64,000 bases of DNA, from the NCBI GenBank assembly GCA_036155675.1, contig JAYZVL010000015.1, positions 1-64,000 on the forward strand. Reading direction: 5' to 3'. The notes under the pieces were generated by a model. It made no database searches and had not been told where the DNA came from. It saw nothing but the letters and a program-made list of their open reading frames with translations. The position numbers were made by a program, and so were the translations under genes. Below, one piece after another: positions 44,075-53,201 of this stretch. The DNA comes from GCA-2729495 sp036155675 (GTDB lineage: Bacteria; Pseudomonadota; Gammaproteobacteria; Steroidobacterales; GCA-2729495). How positions within the stretch are numbered: the first letter of the stretch is position 1; the number at the start of each line of letters is the position of its first letter.

Positions 44075-45370
44075 TTAGTTTGACCGACGACCAAAACCGA
44101 ATGCTACCAGCATTAGTGCAAAATTAAGAATCCCCATCATCGTAAAGGGTGCAGTACGGCCAATATTATCGAAAACAATCCCGCCTACATAGGTACAAAA
44201 AAGTATGCCCACTCCACCCATCAATCCAAATACTCCGATGATTGCACCGCGCTTCTCCACTGGAGCCTCTTCACCCATCAATGCACCTGAGGCAACCAAA
44301 ACACTCACTTCTCCAATGCCCAAAAGAATTGCTACGGGTATCATTGCAGGGCCTAGGGGATTTTCTATAAATCCTGTTGCTGAATAACCAATTGCTGCGA
44401 GAGCAAATGCAATGCCAAGACCAATCATCCGATCGAATCGATCCACGATTACGCCAATAAAATAAGACCACAATAATGCCGCCCCTTGGACGAGACCAAA
44501 AATCATACCGGCGCGACCAAGGCTTTGTCCTGTAGATAAATCACTTTCAATACCAAACTGAACGATCCAAAGCGATAAGAAAGCAGATATCACTACAAGA
44601 TCCCCTCGACCAATAAATGCAGAGCCATAAGCTACAGCTAATCGAGGGTTCTGCCTTGCAGCTCTAATGCCATCAGTAACTTGGCGAAAAATGTCTGGTT
44701 GATGAAATTCTGGCTTAATCCATCCACGCATTCCAAGCCAAACAAAAAAAGCTGCAAAAATACCAAAACCAGATATAGTCCAAAATGAATAGCGTCCTGC
44801 AGCAATTGCATCTGCGCCTTGGCTCATATACCAACTAGGTGCTTTAGCTAGCAATAAGGCCATTATCATCACACCTAATCCAGTAAAAATACTGTTAATA
44901 GCGACCCATTTACCGCGCGATATTTCCTGACAAGAATCATGAATCGAAACACTTAACATGACTGGAGCACAACAGGCGCCTACCGCAAAAAATATTCTAA
45001 AAAGCATTAATTGCGATTCCGATTGAGCTAACGGATATATAAAATAACCAATTGAAATCAAGATCAAACCAAGTGTAAAAACGGGTTTTCTTCCAATACG
45101 ATCTGACAGAGCACCCCAAAAACCAATTAATATAATCGCAACTATTTCATTGATTGCAGAAAGAGTTCCTGTCAGAGTTCCTTGCCTTTCAACTGGAATA
45201 TTTAAGTGCTCAGTTAAAATATAAGGCTGTGCCAGCCCCATAAAGTTAATTATTGCGATGGTGCTAAATGCAGCAAAATTGATTGTTAGAATATTGGTCG
45301 TGCTCAAGCCAGGCCTAAACCAGAGCGAGCCGAAATTCAAGCCTTTGGGATCTGAAGTAAATAAGGGCAT
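44075..45370 (-). CDS. Major facilitator superfamily transporter
   Basis: 431 residues from ATG 45370; an upstream TTG at 45382 is less likely. About twelve helices. The A-motif reads GALSDRIGRKPV and the second-half counterpart is GVIVDRFDRM. It is a paralogue of 14757-16082 (shared N-terminus F-G-x-x-W-x-x-PG-x-S and ARQNPRLAVAYGS). Possibly in an operon with the ABM gene downstream, 39 bp apart. Substrate unknown; a small organic acid or aromatic is a reasonable guess from the region. Confidence 0.82.
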   Translation of the reverse strand: MPLFTSDPKGLNFGSLWFRPGLSTTNILTINFAAFSTIAIINFMGLAQPYILTEHLNIPVERQGTLTGTLSAINEIVAIILIGFWGALSDRIGRKPVFTLGLILISIGYFIYPLAQSESQLMLFRIFFAVGACCAPVMLSVSIHDSCQEISRGKWVAINSIFTGLGVMIMALLLAKAPSWYMSQGADAIAAGRYSFWTISGFGIFAAFFVWLGMRGWIKPEFHQPDIFRQVTDGIRAARQNPRLAVAYGSAFIGRGDLVVISAFLSLWIVQFGIESDLSTGQSLGRAGMIFGLVQGAALLWSYFIGVIVDRFDRMIGLGIAFALAAIGYSATGFIENPLGPAMIPVAILLGIGEVSVLVASGALMGEEAPVEKRGAIIGVFGLMGGVGILFCTYVGGIVFDNIGRTAPFTMMGILNFALMLVAFGFGRRSN

Positions 45371-45573
45371 ATAAAACACCAAAAAAATTAACTATTATTT
45401 TTTAACTATTATCTTAAATTATTGAGTCATCATAACCTGAATTGATCATTGTGAGAAACTCATAAAATCAATTGAAGGTAGATTTTTATCCGGGCTGCGG
45501 TGTAAAGATTTTAACTAACAATAAATTGAACTAATTAGCTTAGAATTCAATCTAATAGTATTGGAGAGAAGTC

Positions 45574-46341
45574 ATGATGAGTCGTTTTTATGTGTTCATT
45601 GTTCTTTGTTGCTGCTTAAGTCCAGTCTGGGCAGATGAAGAACCAACTGTTCTGATCACCGGAGCAAATCGTGGGATTGGCCTAGAAATTGCCCGTATCT
45701 ATGCAGATCGAAATTGGAATGTGATTGCAACAGCAAGAAAACCTGAGGCAGCTAAGGACCTGGAAATAATCCAAACTGATCATCCTAAACTTAGAATTGT
45801 GCAACTTGATGTAACTGATCACATTCGTATTGAAGAACTGGCAATGGAGCTTTCAAATCAGCCGATAGATATTTTAATAAACAATGCGGCAATTTCTGGG
45901 GGCCACGAAAATGCAAAATTTGGCGAAATGAACTTTGATGTTTATTCGCAAGTTCATTTGGTTAATGTTGTAGGACCAACAAAAATGGCAGAAGCTTTTC
46001 TTCCAAATATTAAATTAAGTACACAAAAAAAGATTATAAATATTACTAGCGGTCAAGGATCTATTGAAAAAACTTGGGGGTGCTGTACTTTTTATCGCAG
46101 CAGTAAAGCAGCACTTAACATGATGATGAAAAATATTTCTATTGAATTAAAGAAAAAAGGCATCACTGTTGGGCTAATTTCTCCGGGGTTTGTTAAAACT
46201 GGCTTCACTCCAGGGCTCGATCTACCAATGATGATTACTGCTTATGAAAGCGCCAGTAAAGTGATAGCCGTAATTGATGACTACGGTCTGGATGACACAG
46301 GAACATTCCTAGGTAAGGACGGCCAAACGTGGCCTTGGTAA
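45574..46341 (+). CDS. SDR oxidoreductase with Sec signal peptide
   Basis: A 255-residue protein; GGAGAGAAG lies just upstream of the ATG at 45574. A compact, classical signal peptide (MMSRFYVFIVLCCCLSPVWA) is followed at once by DEEPTVLITGANRGIGLEIA. NNAA, NITSGQG and YRSSK complete the SDR active site. It ends GTFLGKDGQTWPW, as in CsgA-like SDRs. Cleavage at VWA|DEE would leave the Rossmann fold intact, so this is a rare candidate for a periplasmic SDR. Related to 32915-33745. It has about 190 bp of non-coding DNA upstream. Confidence 0.8.
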   Translation: MMSRFYVFIVLCCCLSPVWADEEPTVLITGANRGIGLEIARIYADRNWNVIATARKPEAAKDLEIIQTDHPKLRIVQLDVTDHIRIEELAMELSNQPIDILINNAAISGGHENAKFGEMNFDVYSQVHLVNVVGPTKMAEAFLPNIKLSTQKKIINITSGQGSIEKTWGCCTFYRSSKAALNMMMKNISIELKKKGITVGLISPGFVKTGFTPGLDLPMMITAYESASKVIAVIDDYGLDDTGTFLGKDGQTWPW

Positions 46342-46612
46342 TACAATCTGAAAACTCGTGAGATAGCCATATTAGCCTGCTAAATATGGAGCTAAATCAG
46401 CAAAATACATAGCCAGCCTTAGTGGTAAAGGGTTTATTGAAATAATATCTAAGAAATTCCTATTAAGTTGGTGTCCTCTGAGTATCCACATGTTGGCCAG
46501 AAGAAGAGCATACCTGTCAACAAATGGCTGCAATGTGCAATCTTTAGACTACAAATCTGAGTAGCTTCTGGTTTTTAGTTGCCTTTACTACTCAATACCA
46601 CGCAAAACTTTC

Positions 46613-46624
46613 AGGGGGGAAGGG
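46613..46624 (+). promoter_or_regulatory. Strong ribosome binding site for receptor at 46627
   Basis: AGGGGGGAAGGG just before ATG 46627. It lies inside a longer reading frame from 46579 and shows that translation starts at 46627. Confidence 0.6.
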
Positions 46625-46626
46625 AA

Positions 46627-49548
46627 ATGCGCTGGATTCTTAGCTTCGGTGGAATAGCCGCTTCAACAGTTTGGCTGGCATTTGCCAGTATCGTTATGCC
46701 CGTTAAAGGTTGGGCCCAACAAGTTGATGAAATTACTGTAACGGCACGGAAACGTGAGGAATCATTACAAGAAGTGCCAATTTCAATTGTCGCTTTTGGT
46801 GAAAAACAATTACGTGAAAGAAATATTGATAATCCTTATGACGTCGCCGCGTTTACTCCAAACTTTAATATGGCAAGAAATTTGGGGCGTCGTCTTGATC
46901 GGCCCATAATTCGCGGTATGTTTCCTCCTGGTCGTGGGCGAGCTAACGCATCATTCTTTGTTGATGATGTCTTTCTTCCGGGTGAGTTTGGAAGTATTGC
47001 CACTTCCAGTTTAGACAATATTGAACGAGTCGAAGTTTTGCGAGGCCCCCAAGCGGCTTTATTTGGTCGCGCTACATTCGCAGGTGCAGTTAACTATGTC
47101 ACTCGAGATATTCGTGATGTATGGGAAAGTGAAATTAATGCGAGAGCAGGAAGCGACAGAGATTATAAATTTTCGGCGTGGACCAGTGGGCCATTAATTG
47201 AAGACAAGCTTAAAGTTTATGTCGGCGCTGGTATGGAAGGTTGGGACGGAGAATGGCGTAATGACCTAAGAGAAGGTCAAGCAAACGCTTCAAACGACCC
47301 GAACTCATCACTTAATTTCTTCAGCGGCCCTGGAGTTTGGCGGATCAACACACCTGACATAGCCAATGGTGACTTACCCTGTCCAGATGGATACCTCACT
47401 ATTAATGGAGCTGCAGATGCAGGTTGCCCTCCCCAACGTGGTGATAACTCTAAGTTAGGCGGTGAAAGCCTTTGGAATGCAACCGTAAAATTCGAATTTA
47501 CTCCCACAGATAATCTGGAACTTAATTTTAAATACGAAGTTGCTAAAACTGACGACGACCACTTTGCACAAGCTTACTTCAACCCAGTTTTCGATCCTGT
47601 CGATGGAATTCAACTTGCTCCTGGACTAAATTGCAATCCACCGGTTTATGATCCCACTCTATCTCAGCTTGTTCCTGGAGATGATCCTCGAACACCTGAA
47701 ATAGAAACAGAACATCTACTTGAAGGCACGTATATCCCATCAACGGGTTATTACTGCGGTGAGCTTTCAATGAGTCAAGCCAGATTTCAAATTAATATCC
47801 CAAGCTTTGATGGGGTATCGACTTGTCCACCTGGTGTAGGCCCATCAGATTGTTATCAAGTTGAAAGGGATGGAAATGGCGATCCAATTCTACCACTTGT
47901 GATTATTCCTGATGAGAACGGCAATGCGATAGGCAATTATACATCTGCACCTGCGCCCTTCATCGGCGCTCAAACTAAAACAGAGCGCTTTTTGGCAGAG
48001 GCCATTTACACATTCAACGATTGGGAATTCACTGCCAGAGGAACCCTTGGGTACTATGATGAAGAAAACGTTCGTGATCTTGAGCGTAATTATTCACTTG
48101 GACCCGTGACCACAGGATTATTCGAGGGCTACTCATTTGACAGATCAGAAAATGAATCGTTCGAGTTTAAAGTATCTTCTCCTGCAGATAATCGTTTAAG
48201 AGCTTTGGCGGGTTACTACTACTATTACCAGGAAACAAAAGGTGTACAACGTCGCTTCAACAGTTTCAGTAATGGCTACGCGCCTGGTTTCTCGCGTGAT
48301 GAAGAGGAGGAGAATTACGCTGTTTTTGGTAGCCTTGAATACGATTTAACAGAACAAATCTCCTTAACATTTGATGGACGTTATGCTGAAGACACTCTGG
48401 TTCAAAATACAAGCCCTGAGGTTTGTGATCTAACCGATTTCTGCGGCGTGGAAGAAACTTTTTACAGCTTCACTCCCAGATTTATTATTGATTACCATCC
48501 AAATGACGACCTCAATTTCTACTTCTCTGTAGCTCAAGGTAATAAACCTGGTGGCTTTAATGGAGAATGGTTTGATGACAACACATCTCCAGCGATCATC
48601 TTAGCTGCACTAGGTGTAGATTGCGATCCAGCCAATTCTCCAGATCTGACAACAGCAAGTTGGATAACTGGTGCTTGCGGAGATGCAATTGTAAAAGAAG
48701 AAAAATCCTGGAACTGGGAGTTAGGAGCGAAAACCGTTTTAATGGACGGACGACTTATAGCTAATAGCGCGATCTTTTACATTGACTGGACCAATCAAGG
48801 CATTAATAACAATCAGTGCGTGCCCAGAGAAGATATTCCAGCACCAAACGGTGATCCAAACGGTAATTGTGAAAACAATCTTGGTGTTATAAATGCCGGC
48901 GAATCTAGAATTTATGGCGCTGAACTGGAGCTTCAATTTGCAGCTACTGACAATCTCGATCTGGGTCTAGCGTATGGTATATCAGATACTAAACTTGAAG
49001 AATACTATGACGATGGTTTAGGCGGTTTCGATTGTAACTGGTGGGTTTTTGCTGAATCCAATGAACCACTGATTCAACGCCCACTCCCAGACTGCGAAAC
49101 TCAGGGCGCTGGCAACGCAGCAGGCAAAAAATCAGAGCTTGTGCCTAGGCATCAAGCTAATATCTCCGCTGTTTATACACGTTCCATGTCTGCAGACAGA
49201 GAGTGGTTTGTAAAAAGTTATCTAAATTATGAATCCAAAAAATATGTCACCGTAGCCAACCTTGCCACAATAGGTGATGTTTATAATTTAAATGCTTCTG
49301 CAGGTATTCGAGGAGATAACTGGGAAATTTCAGTTTACGCCGACAATATACTTAATGATAAAACACCAACAATTGCATTTGATTTTCCACTTTTCGACAA
49401 CAGCCAAATCCCGAGTGTTCCTGGAGCTCCTTTCTTTGGTGGATCAGTCACTGCTCAAGCCGGTTTAGTTACCCCTCAAGTAATCTTACTGACACCACGT
49501 CGAGGTACGAATTATGGGGTTAATCTGAACTACCAATTTGGCGGCTAA
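46627..49548 (+). CDS. TonB-dependent outer-membrane receptor, large form
   Basis: About 973 residues. The start at 46627 gives a signal peptide (WILSFGGIAASTVWLAFAS ... KGWAQ), TonB box DEITVTARKREESLQEVP, plug motifs PIIRGMFPPGRGRANASFFVDDV and IERVEVLRGPQAALFGRATFAGAVNYVTRD, and a barrel ending RRGTNYGVNLNYQFGG. It shares the TonB-box and plug wording with the receptor at 36033, so the two are from the same subfamily. Loops contain Cys pairs (PCPDGYLTINGAADAGCP). It is convergent with the Tat amidohydrolase at 49631 and separated from it by a hairpin. It may supply that enzyme's substrate; inferred from position. Confidence 0.9.
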   Translation: MRWILSFGGIAASTVWLAFASIVMPVKGWAQQVDEITVTARKREESLQEVPISIVAFGEKQLRERNIDNPYDVAAFTPNFNMARNLGRRLDRPIIRGMFPPGRGRANASFFVDDVFLPGEFGSIATSSLDNIERVEVLRGPQAALFGRATFAGAVNYVTRDIRDVWESEINARAGSDRDYKFSAWTSGPLIEDKLKVYVGAGMEGWDGEWRNDLREGQANASNDPNSSLNFFSGPGVWRINTPDIANGDLPCPDGYLTINGAADAGCPPQRGDNSKLGGESLWNATVKFEFTPTDNLELNFKYEVAKTDDDHFAQAYFNPVFDPVDGIQLAPGLNCNPPVYDPTLSQLVPGDDPRTPEIETEHLLEGTYIPSTGYYCGELSMSQARFQINIPSFDGVSTCPPGVGPSDCYQVERDGNGDPILPLVIIPDENGNAIGNYTSAPAPFIGAQTKTERFLAEAIYTFNDWEFTARGTLGYYDEENVRDLERNYSLGPVTTGLFEGYSFDRSENESFEFKVSSPADNRLRALAGYYYYYQETKGVQRRFNSFSNGYAPGFSRDEEEENYAVFGSLEYDLTEQISLTFDGRYAEDTLVQNTSPEVCDLTDFCGVEETFYSFTPRFIIDYHPNDDLNFYFSVAQGNKPGGFNGEWFDDNTSPAIILAALGVDCDPANSPDLTTASWITGACGDAIVKEEKSWNWELGAKTVLMDGRLIANSAIFYIDWTNQGINNNQCVPREDIPAPNGDPNGNCENNLGVINAGESRIYGAELELQFAATDNLDLGLAYGISDTKLEEYYDDGLGGFDCNWWVFAESNEPLIQRPLPDCETQGAGNAAGKKSELVPRHQANISAVYTRSMSADREWFVKSYLNYESKKYVTVANLATIGDVYNLNASAGIRGDNWEISVYADNILNDKTPTIAFDFPLFDNSQIPSVPGAPFFGGSVTAQAGLVTPQVILLTPRRGTNYGVNLNYQFGG

Positions 49549-49573
49549 TTCAAAATAGCGAAAAAGCATTAGC

Positions 49574-49607
49574 GCTAACCCTAGGTCTTTTTAGATCTGG
49601 GGTTAGC
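49574..49607. terminator. Bidirectional hairpin between convergent genes
   Basis: GCTAACCC at 49574-49581 pairs with GGGTTAGC at 49600-49607, and the stem can extend inwards to about 12-14 bp around a T-rich loop. It lies 25 bp past the receptor stop and 23 bp past the amidohydrolase stop. A short A/T-rich tract follows on both sides. Confidence 0.65.
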
Positions 49608-49630
49608 TATATGTAATAAAAAGTATTTTA

Positions 49631-51061
49631 TTATTTACCTGCATTAGGAACCCAGCCGTAAGCAGTATTACTCGGATCAGCGCCCTGATCAGAGTAATCC
49701 ATCTTCATTTTAGTAAGCGCATCTAAGGGAATTTTAGTTCGCTCAGCTTCCACATCTACTCCATAAATACGAGCAGCATTTAACCCAAAAATCAAACGGC
49801 GATCCTCATCAGTGATTGGAGCGTAGCCAAACTCATCCTGTAATTTTTTAGGTATTTGAAAACGCCTGAAAGCTTCAATTAACCACTGCGGCGAGCCCCA
49901 CCAGATACAATCTGTCCCCCAAATGATGTGATCTGCGCCAAAACTCTTAATTAATTGCCCAAGAAGGTGGCCGCAAATATCAGGATGCGTAATAACCGAA
50001 TAACCAAATACACCACCCAGCTCCATATACAAGTTAGTCATGTCGGGGTCTTGATCTCGAGCACGACATAAATCTGTTGTCCAAGGTATATAGCCATCAG
50101 CGCCAACACCAACAAAACTCGAAGGCATCTGCGCCATCATATGCTGCATACCCGAGTGGTAAATAATGAAATTCATGTCAGGAAATTGTTTTGCAATGAC
50201 GGGCATATCGGTGGGCATAAAATAAGGTTCAATCTTTCCGGGTAACGCCAATCCCTTGTGAGTACAAATATTAATCTTACCTAAAGAACGAGCATGTTCG
50301 AGAATTGGCCATGAAATCTCTTCGTCGGTAAACATCCAAGGCGCTCCAGGGTTACCGGTGTAGAGCTTAAAGCCAGCAATTCCATACAACTCAGCCTGTC
50401 GTGTTGCCTCGTCCAGTGCATCCGGTCTAGTTGGGTCAACGATACCGTGGCTCATCATCCGCTGTGAATCAGCAGCCCGATTAATCAAATCTCTTGTGGC
50501 AACCATATCCTCAATAGTAATCATGTAATCTTGCGGTGCGCCAATTGCAGCACCCGATATCATTCCCATTACGGTGTCTGAATCAAAAAACATTTCCTTG
50601 AGAAAATTAGTTCTATGAAGATCGCCGGATTTTGGATCAACTCCCAAAAGAGTGGGGTTCATACCATATTTAGCAGTAAGTTTTCGGAAGGCAAGGGGTC
50701 CTGAAATTGAATCTTTTACATGATGAGTTTGAACATCAAAAATGAACTCTCCCTTAGGCCATCTTTCCTTATAAGCTTGAGGTTCTGAGGCCTCTTCAGC
50801 TCGAACATTAAATGTGGGGCCAAAAATATCATTGAAGGCAAGAAATGCTGTTGCCATACCACCGCTTGTTCGAAGAAATTCTCTTCGAGTCATGCCCAAT
50901 TTCTTAGCATTTTGATCAGCCCTTTCCAAAATACGGGCCTCAACCTTTTTTTGACTTAAAGTCTGTGGCATTGGAGTAAATTCTTCATTGCCAACAATTT
51001 GGGTTGGAATAGGAGTTGCAACCCCAGAGATTGCATCCTTAAAATTCTTTTTAATTAGCAT
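49631..51061 (-). CDS. Amidohydrolase-2 family protein with Tat signal
   Basis: A 476-residue protein. 58 residues precede MTRREFLRTSGGMATAFLAF (Arg 59-60), a Tat motif. The mature part begins FDVQTHHV, again with Gln where the first His of D-x-H-x-H is expected. ICTHKGLALP, FIIYHSGMQ and WGTDCIWWGSP supply the remaining His, His and Asp. It is homologous over its length to 40154-41659, including the E-F-x-P-x-P stretch before the Tat motif. It is probably a periplasmic decarboxylase or hydrolase. The two genes flank a set of amidohydrolase, MFS, ABM and SDR genes. Confidence 0.76.
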   Translation of the reverse strand: MLIKKNFKDAISGVATPIPTQIVGNEEFTPMPQTLSQKKVEARILERADQNAKKLGMTRREFLRTSGGMATAFLAFNDIFGPTFNVRAEEASEPQAYKERWPKGEFIFDVQTHHVKDSISGPLAFRKLTAKYGMNPTLLGVDPKSGDLHRTNFLKEMFFDSDTVMGMISGAAIGAPQDYMITIEDMVATRDLINRAADSQRMMSHGIVDPTRPDALDEATRQAELYGIAGFKLYTGNPGAPWMFTDEEISWPILEHARSLGKINICTHKGLALPGKIEPYFMPTDMPVIAKQFPDMNFIIYHSGMQHMMAQMPSSFVGVGADGYIPWTTDLCRARDQDPDMTNLYMELGGVFGYSVITHPDICGHLLGQLIKSFGADHIIWGTDCIWWGSPQWLIEAFRRFQIPKKLQDEFGYAPITDEDRRLIFGLNAARIYGVDVEAERTKIPLDALTKMKMDYSDQGADPSNTAYGWVPNAGK

Positions 51062-51201
51062 TCAAAATATCCTCATTGAGAACTCAAATTAGGTTGTTAT
51101 AGCTTAAAATAGACCATCCTTATAGAATAAATAGAAACTCTACACCATTAGGACAACTTTTTAAGCAAAATCTGTTTGGCGCCAAAAAATAAAATAAACG
51201 T

Positions 51202-52038
51202 ATGGAAGAGTTAAGTAATAACAAATGCTTTGATGGAGAACAGCTTAGATTCTCTCATAAGTCTTCGACGGTTAATTGTGAAATGCAATTTTCTGTTTTT
51301 TTACCTCCGCAGGCAAAAGAATCTTCAGTGCCTGTTCTTTTCTGGCTCTCAGGATTAACTTGCACGGATGAAAATTTTGTATTTAAAGCGGGCGCTCAAA
51401 AATATGCAAGCAAATACGGGATAGCTATTATTGCTCCAGATACGAGCCCACGTGGAAAAGGTATACCAGATGATGTTGAAGGCGCATATGATTTCGGTTT
51501 AGGGGCTGGATTCTACTTAAATGCAACTGAGTATCCATGGAACTTAAACTATCAGATGCATGACTATATTAATAATGAGCTAACCAAATTAATTGAAAAG
51601 GAATTCCCAGTTAACTTAGATCGATGCGGAATTTTTGGGCATTCAATGGGTGGCCATGGCGCATTATGTATAGGCCTTAAAAACCCCAAGCGCTTTAAAG
51701 CAATTTCTGCATTCGCGCCTATTTGTTCGCCAATAAACTGTTCTTGGGGGAAGAAAGCTTTCAAGAATTATTTAGGGGACGATGAGGATAATTGGAAAAA
51801 TTATGATGCTTGCGAATTAGTTTTAGAGAATAAAGCAGTTCAACAACCGGTGCTTGTAGACCAAGGTAGCGATGATGAGTTTTTATCTACGCAGCTGAAG
51901 CCAGAATTACTTGAAAAAGCTTTTAACAAAGCGGAGCGATCACTTCAATTACGCATGCAGAATGGCTATGACCACAGTTATTTTTTTATTGCCAGCTTCA
52001 TCCAAGATCATCTTCGGTTTCATAGAGACAACCTTTAA
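51202..52038 (+). CDS. fghA: S-formylglutathione hydrolase
   Basis: A 278-residue esterase-D family protein. LFWLSGLTCTDENFVFKAGAQ, APDTSPRGKG and FGHSMGGHGAL (nucleophile Ser) are signature segments; the acid is in VDQGSDDEFL and the His in GYDHSYFFIASFIQDH. It hydrolyses S-formylglutathione to formate and glutathione in formaldehyde detoxification. It is followed after 9 bp by the Rieske oxygenase gene, probably in one transcript. No glutathione-dependent formaldehyde dehydrogenase gene is present in the window. Confidence 0.88.
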   Translation: MEELSNNKCFDGEQLRFSHKSSTVNCEMQFSVFLPPQAKESSVPVLFWLSGLTCTDENFVFKAGAQKYASKYGIAIIAPDTSPRGKGIPDDVEGAYDFGLGAGFYLNATEYPWNLNYQMHDYINNELTKLIEKEFPVNLDRCGIFGHSMGGHGALCIGLKNPKRFKAISAFAPICSPINCSWGKKAFKNYLGDDEDNWKNYDACELVLENKAVQQPVLVDQGSDDEFLSTQLKPELLEKAFNKAERSLQLRMQNGYDHSYFFIASFIQDHLRFHRDNL

Positions 52039-52047
52039 GGCATTCAT

Positions 52048-53163
52048 ATGTTTATTAATTTTTGGTATTGTGCGGCCCTTGGCAGAAATCTCACTGAAAA
52101 GCCTCTTCGAGTCAGAATGTTGGGTCAAGATTTCGCACTTTTCCGAGATTCTTCAGGAAAAGCTCATTGCCTGCATGATGTTTGTGTGCATAGAGGTGCT
52201 TCTCTTGCAGGAGGATTGGTTAAAGATAATTGCATTCAATGTCCTTACCACGGATGGCTTTATGATAATGAAGGAAACTGCAAACATATCCCCACGCTTG
52301 TAGAAACCGACGCAAAGATTCCTGCTCGAGCAAGCGTTGATAGTTATCCAGTAGAAGAGAAATACGGTTTAATTTTTGTTTTCCTTGGCGATATTCCTAC
52401 TGAGGATCGCCCTCCAATGCTTGAGGTTAATGAATGGGATAAAGCAGGGTGGGATCAAACAATTCAAGAATGGGAACTAGATTATCCCTATTTACGAGCT
52501 GTTGAAAACGCAATGGATGTTTTTCATAACGATCTTGTGCACCCAGAATTTATGATTCCGGATGAATATCAAGGCTCCAGAAAAGTTGAGTTATTAAATT
52601 TTACCGAGACAGATTGGAGCACAACCTTTACGACAAAACTCCCGGGTAATGAGCTTGACGAAAACACCGGGATGACAACCATTCAAAGCAACCAAACATC
52701 TGAAGTCTCGACAGGCCATATCAGTGTCTCAAACTATTTTTCTTTCGTGCAAATCAGTAAAGAACATCGTTTGTGTTTGTATTTCTTTGCCACACCACTC
52801 GATCAAGGCCGAACAAGAGTCACACTTTTAACTACGCGAAACTTTATGCCAGGCAAAGATCAAGACATAAAAATGATGAAGGGAAATGAGCATATTCTGA
52901 TGCAAGATGTTCAGGTGGTAAAAAGAATTCAATCTGGCATGGTTCCAGATACTAATGCAACTGAACTTCTGTTACCCGAAGATAGAGGGGTTATTGGCTA
53001 CCGCAAGAGAACAAGAGATTGGACAAAACGTGGTTGGAAAATAGACACTGTTTCTCTAGCGGCTGATAACAGCAACCGAGTTTATGCGATACCGAGCCCC
53101 GCTAGAAGAACTAAGAGTAATTGGGTTACTCAGCCAATACCTTTAGTCCAAGCAATAAACTAA
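52048..53163 (+). CDS. Rieske non-haem iron oxygenase, alpha subunit (VanA-like)
   Basis: A 371-residue protein. The Rieske cluster ligands are in DVCVHRGASL (C-x-H) and CIQCPYHGWLYD (C-x2-H). The mononuclear iron site is in NAMDVFHNDLVHPEF (His-x4-His with the bridging Asp). The type is that of vanillate O-demethylase oxygenase and related aromatic ring or O-demethylating enzymes. AAGG is about 8 bases upstream of the ATG. No reductase or ferredoxin gene is adjacent, so electron supply must come from elsewhere. Pairing with fghA fits an O- or N-demethylase releasing formaldehyde. Confidence 0.83.
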   Translation: MFINFWYCAALGRNLTEKPLRVRMLGQDFALFRDSSGKAHCLHDVCVHRGASLAGGLVKDNCIQCPYHGWLYDNEGNCKHIPTLVETDAKIPARASVDSYPVEEKYGLIFVFLGDIPTEDRPPMLEVNEWDKAGWDQTIQEWELDYPYLRAVENAMDVFHNDLVHPEFMIPDEYQGSRKVELLNFTETDWSTTFTTKLPGNELDENTGMTTIQSNQTSEVSTGHISVSNYFSFVQISKEHRLCLYFFATPLDQGRTRVTLLTTRNFMPGKDQDIKMMKGNEHILMQDVQVVKRIQSGMVPDTNATELLLPEDRGVIGYRKRTRDWTKRGWKIDTVSLAADNSNRVYAIPSPARRTKSNWVTQPIPLVQAIN

Positions 53164-53201
53164 AAAATAAAAATTTATCAGAGAATTCATTCTTTATTCA
53201 T

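Noticed and set aside
53121..53201. N-terminal extension of the GT25 gene
   Set aside because: It overlaps the Rieske gene; the family begins MKIFVINL, which starts at 53202.
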